Assembly (NCBI RefSeq): GCF_025244725.1
Contig: NZ_CP104203.1
Coordinates: 1,426,001-1,490,000 of the forward strand
DNA length: 64,000 nucleotides
Origin: Chryseobacterium oranimense
GTDB taxonomy: Bacteria; Bacteroidota; Bacteroidia; Flavobacteriales; Weeksellaceae
Direction of reading: 5' to 3'
Position 1 is the stretch's first letter, and each line of letters begins with the position of its first letter. Below the pieces are notes generated by a model. It ran no database searches. It worked only from the letters and a program-made list of their open reading frames with translations, and had not been told where the DNA came from. This document shows, one piece after another, positions 25,330 to 34,335 of the stretch. A program made the translations under genes and the position numbers.

Positions 25330-25644
25330 ATGAAAATCTTATTATTTCCTTTACTCCTGATTCCTGTCGCACTTTCTGCCCAGAAAGAAGATCAAAAGCA
25401 ACCACTTCTGAAAAAAGATACTACAAAAATTTTCAATTTCAAGCATATAGAAGATACAAAGGCAAACACCGATACAGATAAGAAGGAACTTTATAAAATA
25501 CTTACTGTAAAGCCTAAAGATACAGCAGCATATATAGCCTTAAAGCAATCTGAAAAAAAGGATTATTCAAAATACAGGATACTGAATCCCAACATCCCTG
25601 AAAAAATATCAACAGACACAAAAAAGGCCCAGCCTTCCAAATAA
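25330..25644 (+). CDS. Small exported lysine-rich protein, unknown
   Basis: A product of 104 residues with a signal peptide (MKILLFPLLLIPVALSAQ) and a mature part almost entirely lysine, aspartate, threonine and proline, with no hydrophobic core of a folded domain. I do not recognise it. It lies 24 bp upstream of the DUF1508 gene and may be co-transcribed with it. Coding status rests on the signal peptide and conserved-looking codon use. Confidence 0.65.
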   Translation: MKILLFPLLLIPVALSAQKEDQKQPLLKKDTTKIFNFKHIEDTKANTDTDKKELYKILTVKPKDTAAYIALKQSEKKDYSKYRILNPNIPEKISTDTKKAQPSK

Positions 25645-25668
25645 TTAAAAACAAAAAAATTTATTACT

Positions 25669-26004
25669 ATGGGAAAATTTGTTATCTCGAAAAGAACAGA
25701 CAATGACTTCAAGTTCAATCTCAAAGCCGGAAACGGACAGGTGATCTTAACGAGCCAGGGATACGGCTCCAAATCCTCTTGTGAAAACGGTATAGAATCA
25801 GTACGCACCAATTCGCAGGATGATTCGAAATTTGAAAGAAATACAGCTAAGGACGACCGGTGCTATTTCAATTTAAAAGCCGGAAACGGGCAGATTATAG
25901 GAACCAGCCAGATGTACGAGTCTGAAAACGGGATGGAAAACGGCATAGAATCCGTAAAAACCAATGCACCGGGTGCTTCTGTAGAGGATGAAACCATTAT
26001 TTGA
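25669..26004 (+). CDS. YegP-family DUF1508 tandem-repeat protein
   Basis: The 111 residues contain two copies of the DUF1508 motif: FKFNLKAGNGQVILTSQGY with ENGIESVRTN, and YFNLKAGNGQIIGTSQMY with ENGIESVKTN. Each forms a small beta-beta-alpha unit, as in E. coli YegP, whose function is unknown. The short charged tail (EDETII) is unremarkable. A terminator follows directly. Confidence 0.92.
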   Translation: MGKFVISKRTDNDFKFNLKAGNGQVILTSQGYGSKSSCENGIESVRTNSQDDSKFERNTAKDDRCYFNLKAGNGQIIGTSQMYESENGMENGIESVKTNAPGASVEDETII

Positions 26005-26027
26005 TATTACGTAAAATAATCTTAATA

Positions 26028-26063
26028 AAAATGTCTTATTTTTTAAGGCATTTTTTATTTTTG
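26028..26063 (+). terminator. Terminator overlapping a -7 promoter box
   Basis: Stem AAAATGTCTTA (26028-26038) with 26044-26054, loop of five T, ending in a T-run. The same T-run holds TATTTTTG at 26056-26063, a perfect -7 box for the HD-domain gene that starts at 26084; no clear -33 TTG is visible. Confidence 0.7.
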
Positions 26064-26083
26064 TATTCTATTTTCAATTTGGA

Positions 26084-26530
26084 ATGACAAAAGAAGAAAT
26101 GCTCAACCGAGCCATAAAAATAGCTGATAAAGCACACAAAGGACAAACCGACAAATACCATACTCCCTATATCGCCCACGTGATGCGCGTGATGGAATAC
26201 GGCAAAACAATAGACGAAAAAATCGTAGGCGTTCTGCATGATGTGGTGGAAGACCACCCGGAAGAGTTCAGCCTGGATTATTTAAGAACCGAAGGCTTTC
26301 CCGAATATATTATTTTTGCCATAAGCTGCCTGACCAAATTCGATCCCGAAGAAGATTATGATGAATTTGTTAAGAGAACAGAAAGATCTCCGCTTGCTGT
26401 CGCGGTAAAGCTTAATGATCTTCGTGACAATATGGACCTTAGAAGAGTAAACAGAGAACTGACCCCTAAAGATATCAAAAGGTTTAACAAATACCTGAAA
26501 GCCTACCGTTATCTGATAGAGAAATATTAA
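26084..26530 (+). CDS. HD-domain phosphohydrolase of the RelA/SpoT hydrolase type
   Basis: The 148 residues resemble the ppGpp-hydrolase domain alone: AHKGQTDKYHTPYIAHVMRV near 18-37, VLHDVVED near 50-57 with the HD metal ligands, and a later KLNDLRDNM near 113 with the Asp/Asn. No synthetase domain is present, as in small alarmone hydrolases, although the true substrate is unproven. The stop codon overlaps that of the convergent DUF2490 gene. Confidence 0.85.
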   Translation: MTKEEMLNRAIKIADKAHKGQTDKYHTPYIAHVMRVMEYGKTIDEKIVGVLHDVVEDHPEEFSLDYLRTEGFPEYIIFAISCLTKFDPEEDYDEFVKRTERSPLAVAVKLNDLRDNMDLRRVNRELTPKDIKRFNKYLKAYRYLIEKY

Positions 26531-27243
26531 TCCGCTCCGGGAAAATCATACGTTTTTGTAGGATGGTTCGTACCGTCGATATTGATGTTCAGGGCCAGGT
26601 AGATAAAGTGAAGGTTTTTGTTACCCTTTGCTTCAAATTCACGTTGCCATAAATACCCTGTCAGGATCCCGAAAACATCATCAATCTGATAACCGAATCC
26701 CCCATATACCCTGTTTCTTGCGAAAGTAGGCTTCATTGGGCTTACCAGGAAAATTTCATCATAAGCATTCGCGAAAACAGTTCCTTTTTTTACCGTTTTT
26801 GCATTAAGGGGGACACTTACGTTAAGACGGTATCTGTAACGCATTCTTTGGGAAGCCTTGTCCGTCGCTGGCTCATAGAACCAGCTCTTTTCTGCACGAA
26901 AACGGTTTTCAAACTTAACGATTCCCTTCTTAAGATCGATCACGTCCTGCAGCCAGACTCTGAATTCCTCTCTGCTCAGACTGTGATCTTTATAATTCAC
27001 ATATCTTCCCAGACCTATGAAAGGTTTGTGGTTTTTGGTAAGATTATAGCCTACTCCTCCTTTGATTTCGTAATAATCCGGGTAAGTATAATCTTCATTT
27101 CCTCTGAGCTGACCTTCTGCATAGAGGAAAAATTTGGGATGAAACTTGTAGGTCAGAGTCACTGCATTGAAGCTGGAAATGTGTTCCTGGGCTTTTAAAA
27201 AGGTCATACTCAAAAGTACACTCAAACTGAAAAAAAGTTTCAT
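26527..27243 (-). CDS. DUF2490 outer-membrane protein
   Basis: A 238-residue product with a signal peptide starting at the ATG at 27243 (MKLFFSLSVLLSMTFLKAQ); the eleven further codons to 27276 would spoil it. The mature part shows amphipathic beta-strands such as FFLYAEGQLRGNEDY, FENRFRAEKSWFYEP and MRYRYRLNVSVPL, as in small outer-membrane barrels of the DUF2490 family. Function unknown. It is convergent with the HD gene (four-base overlap). Confidence 0.88.
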   Translation of the reverse strand: MKLFFSLSVLLSMTFLKAQEHISSFNAVTLTYKFHPKFFLYAEGQLRGNEDYTYPDYYEIKGGVGYNLTKNHKPFIGLGRYVNYKDHSLSREEFRVWLQDVIDLKKGIVKFENRFRAEKSWFYEPATDKASQRMRYRYRLNVSVPLNAKTVKKGTVFANAYDEIFLVSPMKPTFARNRVYGGFGYQIDDVFGILTGYLWQREFEAKGNKNLHFIYLALNINIDGTNHPTKTYDFPGAD

Positions 27244-27314
27244 AAAAAATTTTTGCAAAAGTAATTGATTTAACAATTTGTTAATATTAATTTTTATTAA
27301 TCACAAATTAACAT

Positions 27315-29126
27315 TTATTTAATATTGATCGTATACGAGAAGCCTAAATGAAACCATCTTTGGGGCATTTCAACTCCGAATGCTTCCGTGTATTTTGTAT
27401 TCGTAAGATTATTGATCAGTACATATACCGAAAGGTTTTTTCCGGAGAAGCTCAGCTTTTCATCAACGAGATTATAAGTTCCCAGATTCAGTCTTTCATT
27501 GTATCGGTAAACCAATTCATTGGTGAAATATTTCAGGAACCTGGTTTCCAGTTTGGCTACAACCTGATGTTTCAGGTTATCCAGAATATATCTTGAAACC
27601 AGCCCGTTGGATTCTTTTACCTTACTGTCCAGATACGTATATCCTGCTGTATATTTCAACCAGTCAAAAACCCTGTGGCTCAATTCTATTTCAACTCCTT
27701 TGGTATCGATTTTTCCAACATTCTGGGCATACCAAACCTTATCGGCAATATCTGTTTTTACCCAGTCGATAGAGTTATTGGAATTCCTCATAAATCCGCT
27801 CACCTTTGCTAAAATTCTGCTGCTCTGGTATTGATATCCTATTTCAGATGAAAGGGCATTTTCAGGCAGAAGATCAGGATTTCCCTGTTCGGTTTTACTT
27901 ACATAATAAAGGTCGGTAAACGTGGGAACCCTATGGACTTTGGCAATATTTCCATAGATTTTATTATTCTGATTGAAATTATAGCCTACATCCAAACCGG
28001 GATAGAAAAAGTTCCCTTCTTTGGAATAGTTGGCCCAAGAAATTCCGGGACTGATGTTCAGTTTTTTATCCAGCAGCGAAAAATGATGCTCAAAGAAAAC
28101 CTGTGAAACAAAACGATTTCTCTCCCCTAAATTATTACTGGCCAGAAACTCCTTTCTCAGTTCAACTCCCACTCCGGTCGTTCCCAATCCCCATTGGTAG
28201 CTGGAATTCACTTCCCCTCCTACATTGTTTCCAATATGCATATTTCTGTAACCGTCAGGCTTATTTCTGTCATACAGATACATATCCTGCCCCCTTCTCC
28301 AGTAAACATTTGAATTGACTCTAAGGTTGCCAAACTTTTGCTGATGGGCAAGGCTCACAATAGAAGCCTGGGTTTCCTCATATTGCTCAGTAGCACTTTT
28401 AGAAGCATAGAAACCATTTGCTCCGAATTTCTTCTCAGAAAAACCAGCCTGAAGCTTAAGATCTCCGTTTTTAATGTTTAGCTTACTTTGGTAGAAAACA
28501 TTCCGGATCTCGTAATCCGTATTGTACATATATCCCTGAGATGTTGCCGAATTTGCCTGAAGCGAATTAGAAAACTTTTCATTTCCCAGCTGCGCATTGA
28601 AGCCGAATCCGTAAGTTTCGTAATCTCCGCCGTCAGCAATTATTTTCACCCGTTTTCCCGGATTTGTTTTTGTAATAATATTAATAACACCGGCGTAAGC
28701 ATTCTGTCCGAATCTTCTGGCTGCCGGCCCTTTGATAATTTCTATTCTTTCCACATCATCCATATCTACAGGAATGTTCATGGAGTTGTGGCCTGTCTGG
28801 GAATCATTCATCCTGATTCCATTCAGCAACAGCAGAACCTGCTCAAAAGAACTTCCCCTAAATCCTATATCGCTCTGCACACCGTTGGCTCCCCTCCTTC
28901 TGATATCCATCCCCGGAACCTGCTGAAGAACTTCATCAATACTTTTTGCGGGAGAATTGGCAATGTCTTCCTTCGTAATAATGGTAATATTCTGATTAGC
29001 ACTTTTATAAGGTGTTGAAGTAAACTTTCCCTGAAATTCAATGCTTTCAATATCCGTTGTTTTTTCCTGCGCATGGGCATAAAGCATTGATCCCAATAAA
29101 AAAATACTTCCAATCTTCTTGATCAT
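27315..29126 (-). CDS. TonB-dependent outer-membrane receptor (BtuB/FepA-like)
   Basis: Takes up a ligand such as cobalamin or a ferric siderophore using TonB energy. The 603 residues are short for the family and have a signal peptide, a plug domain (about 45-155, with DEVLQQVPGMDIRRRGANGVQSDIGFRGS and ERIEIIKGPAARRFGQNAYAGVINI) and a 22-strand barrel. There is no N-terminal carboxypeptidase-like domain as in SusC. The ligand cannot be read from the sequence; the iron-type permease at 15940 is far away. The 5' leader contains a mini-ORF and a terminator hairpin that could control expression. Confidence 0.94.
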   Translation of the reverse strand: MIKKIGSIFLLGSMLYAHAQEKTTDIESIEFQGKFTSTPYKSANQNITIITKEDIANSPAKSIDEVLQQVPGMDIRRRGANGVQSDIGFRGSSFEQVLLLLNGIRMNDSQTGHNSMNIPVDMDDVERIEIIKGPAARRFGQNAYAGVINIITKTNPGKRVKIIADGGDYETYGFGFNAQLGNEKFSNSLQANSATSQGYMYNTDYEIRNVFYQSKLNIKNGDLKLQAGFSEKKFGANGFYASKSATEQYEETQASIVSLAHQQKFGNLRVNSNVYWRRGQDMYLYDRNKPDGYRNMHIGNNVGGEVNSSYQWGLGTTGVGVELRKEFLASNNLGERNRFVSQVFFEHHFSLLDKKLNISPGISWANYSKEGNFFYPGLDVGYNFNQNNKIYGNIAKVHRVPTFTDLYYVSKTEQGNPDLLPENALSSEIGYQYQSSRILAKVSGFMRNSNNSIDWVKTDIADKVWYAQNVGKIDTKGVEIELSHRVFDWLKYTAGYTYLDSKVKESNGLVSRYILDNLKHQVVAKLETRFLKYFTNELVYRYNERLNLGTYNLVDEKLSFSGKNLSVYVLINNLTNTKYTEAFGVEMPQRWFHLGFSYTINIK

Positions 29127-29220
29127 AGTGGCTCCCGTTTTTGTTCTTAATCAGTTTCTTAAATAATGGGCTCAAAAGTAAGGGAGTTCCTGAAGACAGG
29201 CAAATGATACTTGTCATAAA

Positions 29221-29252
29221 AAAAGATGCAGTACGGGTATACTGCATCTTTT
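29221..29252 (-). terminator. Attenuator-like terminator in the TonB-receptor leader
   Basis: A 13-pair perfect stem (29221-29233 with 29240-29252, loop of six) is followed on the minus strand by seven T. No minus-strand gene lies upstream except the mini-ORF at 29266-29316, so the terminator appears to act within the leader of the receptor mRNA. Confidence 0.82.
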
Positions 29253-29265
29253 GATGGGAATAATT

Positions 29266-29316
29266 TTATCTTTTTCTCATTAAATGTGTAACAAGATCTC
29301 TGAATAACTTTCTCAT
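29266..29316 (-). CDS. Putative 16-residue leader peptide MRKLFRDLVTHLMRKR
   Basis: A 17-codon open frame with ATG at 29316 and TAA at 29268-29266. It ends 13 bases before the terminator hairpin at 29221-29252, a spacing at which a ribosome on the stop codon could affect hairpin folding. The peptide is basic and amphipathic. Coding status is inferred from position, not from homology. Confidence 0.45.
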   Translation of the reverse strand: MRKLFRDLVTHLMRKR

Positions 29317-29709
29317 TTCTATATTACATATTTATAAATACAATTTTAACTAATTTTAAAATACAAAGCAATAGTAAAATGCAAAAACATAACGAAAATC
29401 ATCAATAGTTTTAAAATACTGTAAGAATTATGCCATGGGAACAACCTGTAGGTGATAATCATTTATTCCGGGCCGTGCTTTAATTCTCAAAAGTTAATAC
29501 TTTTCTCCCGTATAACTCTGGATTATATATTTGTATCGGAGAAATTTAAGCACATTATTTTCACTAAAAATTCGTAATTTTGTGGGTCTTAATTTTACGA
29601 TGATCCATCTTCTTTTTACATCTTTCGAGCTTAATTTTATTGGGGAAAAGAAATAATACGGTGATCATTATAAAAATGAGTCTCAGTCAGTATAATTTGA
29701 ATAGAAAAC
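29317..29709. other. Intergenic region between the receptor leader and uvrA
   Basis: A/T-rich, no ORF of note. Two TAnnTTTG-like boxes on the plus strand (TATATTTG at 29526-29533 and TAATTTTG at 29575-29582) may belong to uvrA promoters, but no matching -33 TTG is visible. I see no known riboswitch consensus. The rest holds nothing I can name. Confidence 0.5.
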
Positions 29710-32502
29710 ATGACTAAAACAATAGAAATAGATATAAAAAAGCAGATCTTCGTTAAGAACGCCCATCTTAACAATCTGAAACATATAGACGTTCTCATCC
29801 CGAAAAATAAACTGATCGTGATTACAGGAGTTTCCGGAAGCGGAAAATCTTCCCTGGCATTCGATACTATTTATGCCGAAGGACAAAGGAGATATGTGGA
29901 AAGCTTAAGTTCATATGCCCGACAGTTTTTAGGAAAACTGGAAAAACCAAAAGTGGACGATATCAAAGGACTTGCCCCTTCTATTGCCATCCAGCAGAAG
30001 GTGATTTCTTCCAACCCCCGTTCTACGGTAGGAACTTCTACGGAAATCTATGATTATATGAAGCTTCTTTTCGCAAGGATCGGGAAAACATTTTCCCCGG
30101 TATCAGGTGAGGAAGTAAAGAAAGATTCCGTTTCGGATGTGATAGATTTTATCAAAGCTTCCAAAAAGGAGACTTCATTTTTACTGACGGCTCCTTTGGA
30201 ATATGATGCCGCCAATTTTAAAGAAACTTTGAATGTTTTGAAATTAGCAGGTTTCACAAGGCTGGAGATCAACGGGAACGTTGCCGGTATCGAAGACCTG
30301 GAAAGCTTTGGATTTACCCCTGAAAAAGGAATGATAATCAATCTCGTGATCGATCGTTTTTCTTATGAAGAAGACGAAAGCTTCCTTCAGAGACTGGCAG
30401 ACTCTATTCAGATGGCATTTTACGAAGGTCATGGTTACTGTGCCCTGAAGAATGCTGATTCCGGAAAAGTAAAAGAATTTTCCAATAAATTTGAGCTTGA
30501 CGGTATGGAATTTCTGGAGCCGAATGTTCATTTTTTCAGCTTTAATAATCCATACGGAGCATGTCCGGCATGTGAAGGATACGGAAAAGTAATCGGGATA
30601 GATGAAGATCTTGTAGTTCCGAATAAAACTTTATCCGTTTATGAGGATGCAATAGTTGCCTGGAGAGGAGAAAGCATGAGCGAGTGGAAAAAAGCATTCA
30701 TCAAAAAAGCCGGTGATTTCCCGATCCACAAACCTTATCACCAGCTGACTAAGGAACAGAAAAGCTTCTTATGGAAAGGAGACGGAAAAAGCAGTTTCCC
30801 TTCTATTAATAATTTCTTCAAAATGCTTGAAGAAAACCTGTATAAGATCCAATACCGCGTAATGCTGTCCAGATACAGGGGAAAAACACTGTGTCCTACT
30901 TGTGAAGGCTTAAGGCTTCGTGAAGAAACCAGCTGGGTAAAAGTAGACGGACACAATATCCAGTCTATGATCGAGCTTCCGCTGGATGAGCTGTATCCTT
31001 TAATAGATGGCTTGAAGCTTTCCGAACACGATCAGGACGTTGCCAAAAGATTATTGTACGAAATCAAAACCCGTATTGAGTTTTTATTAAAAGTAGGTTT
31101 AGGTTATTTAACCTTAAACAGAACCTCCAATACCCTTTCCGGTGGTGAAAGTCAGAGAATTAATCTTGCCACAAGTTTGGGAAGTTCCCTGGTAGGATCC
31201 ATCTATATTCTGGATGAACCTTCCATCGGACTGCATTCAAGGGATACGGAAAACCTGATCGGGGTGTTAAAAAATCTCCGTGACCTGGGCAATACCGTGA
31301 TTGTAGTTGAACATGATGAAGATGTCATGAAAGCTGCCGACTATATTATTGATATCGGCCCGGAAGCCGGTTATCTTGGAGGCGATCTGGTATTTGCCGG
31401 AGATTATAATGATCTTAAAAATGCAGATACACTTACCTCAAAATATTTGACCGGAAGAATGGAAATTGAAGTGCCTAAAAAACGCAGAAAGGCCAAGGAA
31501 TGGATCCATATCAAAGGGGCAAGACAAAATAATCTGAAAAATATAGATGTAGACGTTCCACTGGAAAGCCTTACGGTGATCTCCGGCGTTTCCGGAAGCG
31601 GAAAATCTACACTGATGAAGGAAATTTTAACCAATGACATCCAGATCCAGCTCGGAATGGGTGGCAAAAAAGGAGATTATGACTCTGTAGAATTCCCTAA
31701 GAAACTGATTAAAAATATTGAGCTGATCGACCAGAACCCGATCGGAAAATCTTCGAGATCCAATCCTGTTACCTATCTGAAAGCATATGATGATATCAGG
31801 GACCTTTTTGCCAGACAGAAGGTATCAAAAATGATGGGTTACAAGCCTAAGCATTTCTCTTTCAACGTAGACGGCGGAAGATGTGATGAGTGTAAAGGCG
31901 AAGGAGTGATCAATGTTTCCATGCAGTTTATGGCAGACATTGAACTTGAATGTGAAGTATGCAAAGGAACCCGTTTCAAAAACGAGATCCTGGAAGTGAA
32001 ATTCGATGAGAAAAGCATTTCCGATATCCTTCATATGACCGTGGATGAAGCATTAGAGTTCTTTAAGGATAATAACGAAGAAAAGATCGTTACCAAGCTG
32101 AAACCTCTTCAGGAGGTAGGATTAGGCTATCTGCAGCTCGGACAAAGCTCTTCCACCCTTTCCGGCGGTGAAGCGCAGCGTGTGAAGCTGGCCTCATTCC
32201 TTGTCAAAGGGGTAACAACAGACAAAACGCTGTTTATCTTCGATGAACCTTCTACCGGACTTCATTTCCATGATATCCAGAAACTTCTGAAATCTCTGCA
32301 GGCACTGATTGATCTCGGTCATTCTGTGATTGTTATTGAGCATCAACCGGATATTATCAAATGTGCAGATTATATCATTGATATCGGCCCTGAAGCTGGA
32401 AAATACGGTGGTGAAGTGGTTTTTGCCGGAACTCCGGAAGATCTTGCTAAAGATAAGAAGTCCCATACAGCAAAGTATATCAAGGAAAAACTTGAAAACT
32501 AA
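29710..32502 (+). CDS. uvrA: Excinuclease ABC subunit A
   Basis: DNA-damage sensor of nucleotide excision repair, acting with UvrB and UvrC. The 930 residues contain two ABC ATPase modules (Walker A GVSGSGKS at 40-47 and again near 626-633). Signature segments TLSGGESQR and TLSGGEAQR are present, as are zinc modules with CPAC (near 284), CPTC (near 395), CDEC (near 724) and CEVC (near 748). The motif NPVTYLKAYDDIRDLFA is typical. It is a single gene followed by a strong terminator. Many Bacteroidota carry more than one uvrA; this copy looks complete. Confidence 0.96.
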   Translation: MTKTIEIDIKKQIFVKNAHLNNLKHIDVLIPKNKLIVITGVSGSGKSSLAFDTIYAEGQRRYVESLSSYARQFLGKLEKPKVDDIKGLAPSIAIQQKVISSNPRSTVGTSTEIYDYMKLLFARIGKTFSPVSGEEVKKDSVSDVIDFIKASKKETSFLLTAPLEYDAANFKETLNVLKLAGFTRLEINGNVAGIEDLESFGFTPEKGMIINLVIDRFSYEEDESFLQRLADSIQMAFYEGHGYCALKNADSGKVKEFSNKFELDGMEFLEPNVHFFSFNNPYGACPACEGYGKVIGIDEDLVVPNKTLSVYEDAIVAWRGESMSEWKKAFIKKAGDFPIHKPYHQLTKEQKSFLWKGDGKSSFPSINNFFKMLEENLYKIQYRVMLSRYRGKTLCPTCEGLRLREETSWVKVDGHNIQSMIELPLDELYPLIDGLKLSEHDQDVAKRLLYEIKTRIEFLLKVGLGYLTLNRTSNTLSGGESQRINLATSLGSSLVGSIYILDEPSIGLHSRDTENLIGVLKNLRDLGNTVIVVEHDEDVMKAADYIIDIGPEAGYLGGDLVFAGDYNDLKNADTLTSKYLTGRMEIEVPKKRRKAKEWIHIKGARQNNLKNIDVDVPLESLTVISGVSGSGKSTLMKEILTNDIQIQLGMGGKKGDYDSVEFPKKLIKNIELIDQNPIGKSSRSNPVTYLKAYDDIRDLFARQKVSKMMGYKPKHFSFNVDGGRCDECKGEGVINVSMQFMADIELECEVCKGTRFKNEILEVKFDEKSISDILHMTVDEALEFFKDNNEEKIVTKLKPLQEVGLGYLQLGQSSSTLSGGEAQRVKLASFLVKGVTTDKTLFIFDEPSTGLHFHDIQKLLKSLQALIDLGHSVIVIEHQPDIIKCADYIIDIGPEAGKYGGEVVFAGTPEDLAKDKKSHTAKYIKEKLEN

Positions 32503-32506
32503 ATAT

Positions 32507-32540
32507 AAAACAGAGAGCCAAAATGGCTCTCTGTTTTTTT
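32507..32540 (+). terminator. Intrinsic terminator of uvrA
   Basis: Fourteen-base arms (32507-32520 and 32524-32537) are complementary around a three-base spacer, with core ACAGAGAGCC, and a T-run follows. It lies between convergent genes. Confidence 0.92.
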
Positions 32541-32550
32541 ATTATACTTT

Positions 32551-33192
32551 TTAACTATTAACGTTATAAAGGAAAGGACTCTGCTTAATATAAGTCCGGT
32601 CATCGATCTGGGAAACCAAAAATTCAGACAGATCTGCCGCACTGATTTTTTCTCCAAGACAATCCGTAAGATTCGTTTCCATTTTAAACCGTTCGGCGGT
32701 GGGAATTATTAGCGGAAGTCTGACCAACGTCCAATCCAGATGGCTGTTCACAAGAAGATCATACTCATCCTGTTTATCCTTTGTTGTTTTGGGATAATTC
32801 TGATACATCCATTCTGTGGCTGCCTTTACTCTGCTGTTTTTATGATCAAAAGGAGTGTCTACATTCAAACCGGTAATGGTAATATACCGTTTAATTCCAT
32901 GAAGATTCATAGACTGTATAATGTTTCTTGTTGAATCTGTAAATATGGGATCCTCGCCGGCAGGCTGCCCTATTTTACTGATAACTGCATGACACCCTGT
33001 AATGAGACGGTTTACAGATTCAAAATTTCTCGCATCTCCCTGTACAATTTCAATTAAAGGACTTTCTATTGTGAAATTTCCGGGTGTACGAAGTAAAAGC
33101 TTCATGGGATATTCTTTTTTCAGAAGTTCATGAACAAGATAATTTCCTGATTTTCCGGTGCCGCCTATCACGGCAATTGTATTGGGTTTCAT
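32551..33192 (-). CDS. NmrA/atypical SDR NAD(P)-binding protein
   Basis: The 213 residues start with a Rossmann motif IAVIGGTGKSGNYLVHELL (about 5-23) and match NAD(P)H-binding proteins of the NmrA/SDR-a type. There is no catalytic YxxxK, as is usual for this group, many of which act as redox sensors or in isoprenoid and quinone handling. The start at 33192 is chosen because the longer frame to 33246 adds 18 unconserved residues. Substrate unknown. Confidence 0.85.
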   Translation of the reverse strand: MKPNTIAVIGGTGKSGNYLVHELLKKEYPMKLLLRTPGNFTIESPLIEIVQGDARNFESVNRLITGCHAVISKIGQPAGEDPIFTDSTRNIIQSMNLHGIKRYITITGLNVDTPFDHKNSRVKAATEWMYQNYPKTTKDKQDEYDLLVNSHLDWTLVRLPLIIPTAERFKMETNLTDCLGEKISAADLSEFLVSQIDDRTYIKQSPFLYNVNS

Positions 33193-33458
33193 AATGATCT
33201 CTTTTTGTTTGTAAATAGAATACAATAAAGATGAGGAACAGCTCATGCCCTATTGTCATTCTTTAATTTTGAATAATAATAAATGAGGCTCAGAAAAAAT
33301 TGAACCTTGGAATTTCAAGCACTTGGAAACGTACCTGAATAATGGTGATATTTATAAAGAGATATTAATAGCTCAAAGATAATTATTTTTCCTGAAAAGA
33401 AAATGTCTGTTCTTTATTTTGTAAAATATCATTAATTTCCCATAGTGAATAAAACCGT

Positions 33459-34229
33459 ATGAAATATAAAATAGTATTTACCCCTTTTCTTATTCTGCTA
33501 TTATATAACTGTGCCTCTAAAAAAAATTTCAGTGCAGACCATAACTATGAAACTAAACTGGATACACTGACCTTATTTGACCAAAGCAGAAACCGGAAGA
33601 TTCCGGTTGCTTTCTACAGTCCGAAAACTGATCAGGCAATGCCCAAACAGCAGGTCGTTATTTTCAGTCATGGTTACGGTGCCAATAAAGGCGGGGATTA
33701 TTTCGTTTATTCATATTTAACCCAAAAATTAGCTTCAAAAGGATATTTTACGGTAAGTATCCAGCATGAGCTCCCAACCGATGCACTTATTCCTACAGAA
33801 GGAAAAGTCCAGACCGTGAGGATGCCTTTCTGGCAAAGGGGTGCTGAAAACATTTTATATGTCCTGAATGAATTAAAAAAAACCAGAACGGATCTTGATT
33901 ATAAACATTTAACCCTGATAGGCCATTCCAACGGTGGAGACATGACTGCCCTATTTGCCGGCAAATATCCCGGACTCGTCTATAAAATAATCACCATGGA
34001 TAACCGGAGAATGTATCTTCCCCGCACTTCACTTCCCAGGATATACACCCTGCGTTCTAATGATTATCCCGCTGATACAGGTGTGCTTCCGTCCCTTGAG
34101 GAACAGAAAAAATACCATATCACCGTTCAGCCCACTGATATAAACCACGGACATATGGATAATAAAGGCAGTGAAAAAGAGAAGGAAATACTTAACAACT
34201 TCATTCTTCAATATATTGAAAAACAATAA
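33459..34229 (+). CDS. Lipoprotein alpha/beta-hydrolase
   Basis: A secreted lipid-anchored hydrolase of 256 residues (lipobox ending at Cys18). It has an HGYG oxyanion motif at about 71-74, nucleophile elbow GHSNGG with Ser157, an acid near 175 (TMDNRR) and a histidine near 233 (INHGHMD). This is the full catalytic triad of the esterase/lipase fold; the family resembles platelet-activating-factor acetylhydrolase and dienelactone-hydrolase relatives, but the substrate is unknown. A pair of inverted DnaA boxes follows the stop codon. Confidence 0.85.
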   Translation: MKYKIVFTPFLILLLYNCASKKNFSADHNYETKLDTLTLFDQSRNRKIPVAFYSPKTDQAMPKQQVVIFSHGYGANKGGDYFVYSYLTQKLASKGYFTVSIQHELPTDALIPTEGKVQTVRMPFWQRGAENILYVLNELKKTRTDLDYKHLTLIGHSNGGDMTALFAGKYPGLVYKIITMDNRRMYLPRTSLPRIYTLRSNDYPADTGVLPSLEEQKKYHITVQPTDINHGHMDNKGSEKEKEILNNFILQYIEKQ

Positions 34230-34235
34230 CTTAAA

Positions 34236-34265
34236 AACTTATCCACAATAAATTGTGGATAAGTT
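34236..34265. promoter_or_regulatory. Inverted pair of consensus DnaA boxes
   Basis: Two perfect TTATCCACA boxes (34239-34247 plus strand, 34254-34262 minus strand) form a 14-bp perfect inverted repeat with a two-base centre. No T-run follows, so it is not an ordinary terminator. A DnaA-binding role is inferred from the E. coli consensus. Confidence 0.55.
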
Positions 34266-34289
34266 GTGAATTTTAACATTAAATTCATG

Positions 34290-34317
34290 TTTTGTATTAA
34301 AAATAGTGCTACATTTA
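34290..34317 (+). promoter_or_regulatory. Possible promoter of the Phe-rich mini-ORF
   Basis: TTTTG ending at 34294 and TACATTTA at 34310-34317 resemble -33 and -7 boxes, though the 15-bp spacer is short and the last base of the -7 box differs from consensus. Confidence 0.3.
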
Positions 34318-34335
34318 CTATGTAATACAACTGAA

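Noticed and set aside
28488..29018. 176-codon plus-strand open frame inside the TonB-dependent receptor gene
   Set aside because: A shadow of the receptor reading frame with atypical composition and no motif.
29127..29220. Possible cobalamin riboswitch before the TonB-dependent receptor
   Set aside because: A fragment CCTGAAGACAGG on the plus strand looks like a B12 box, but it is a short palindrome, in the wrong orientation, and the other conserved elements are missing.
34236..34265. Chromosome origin at the DnaA boxes
   Set aside because: Only two boxes, no dnaA/dnaN context, and no A/T-rich unwinding segment next to a box array; reported only as a DnaA site.
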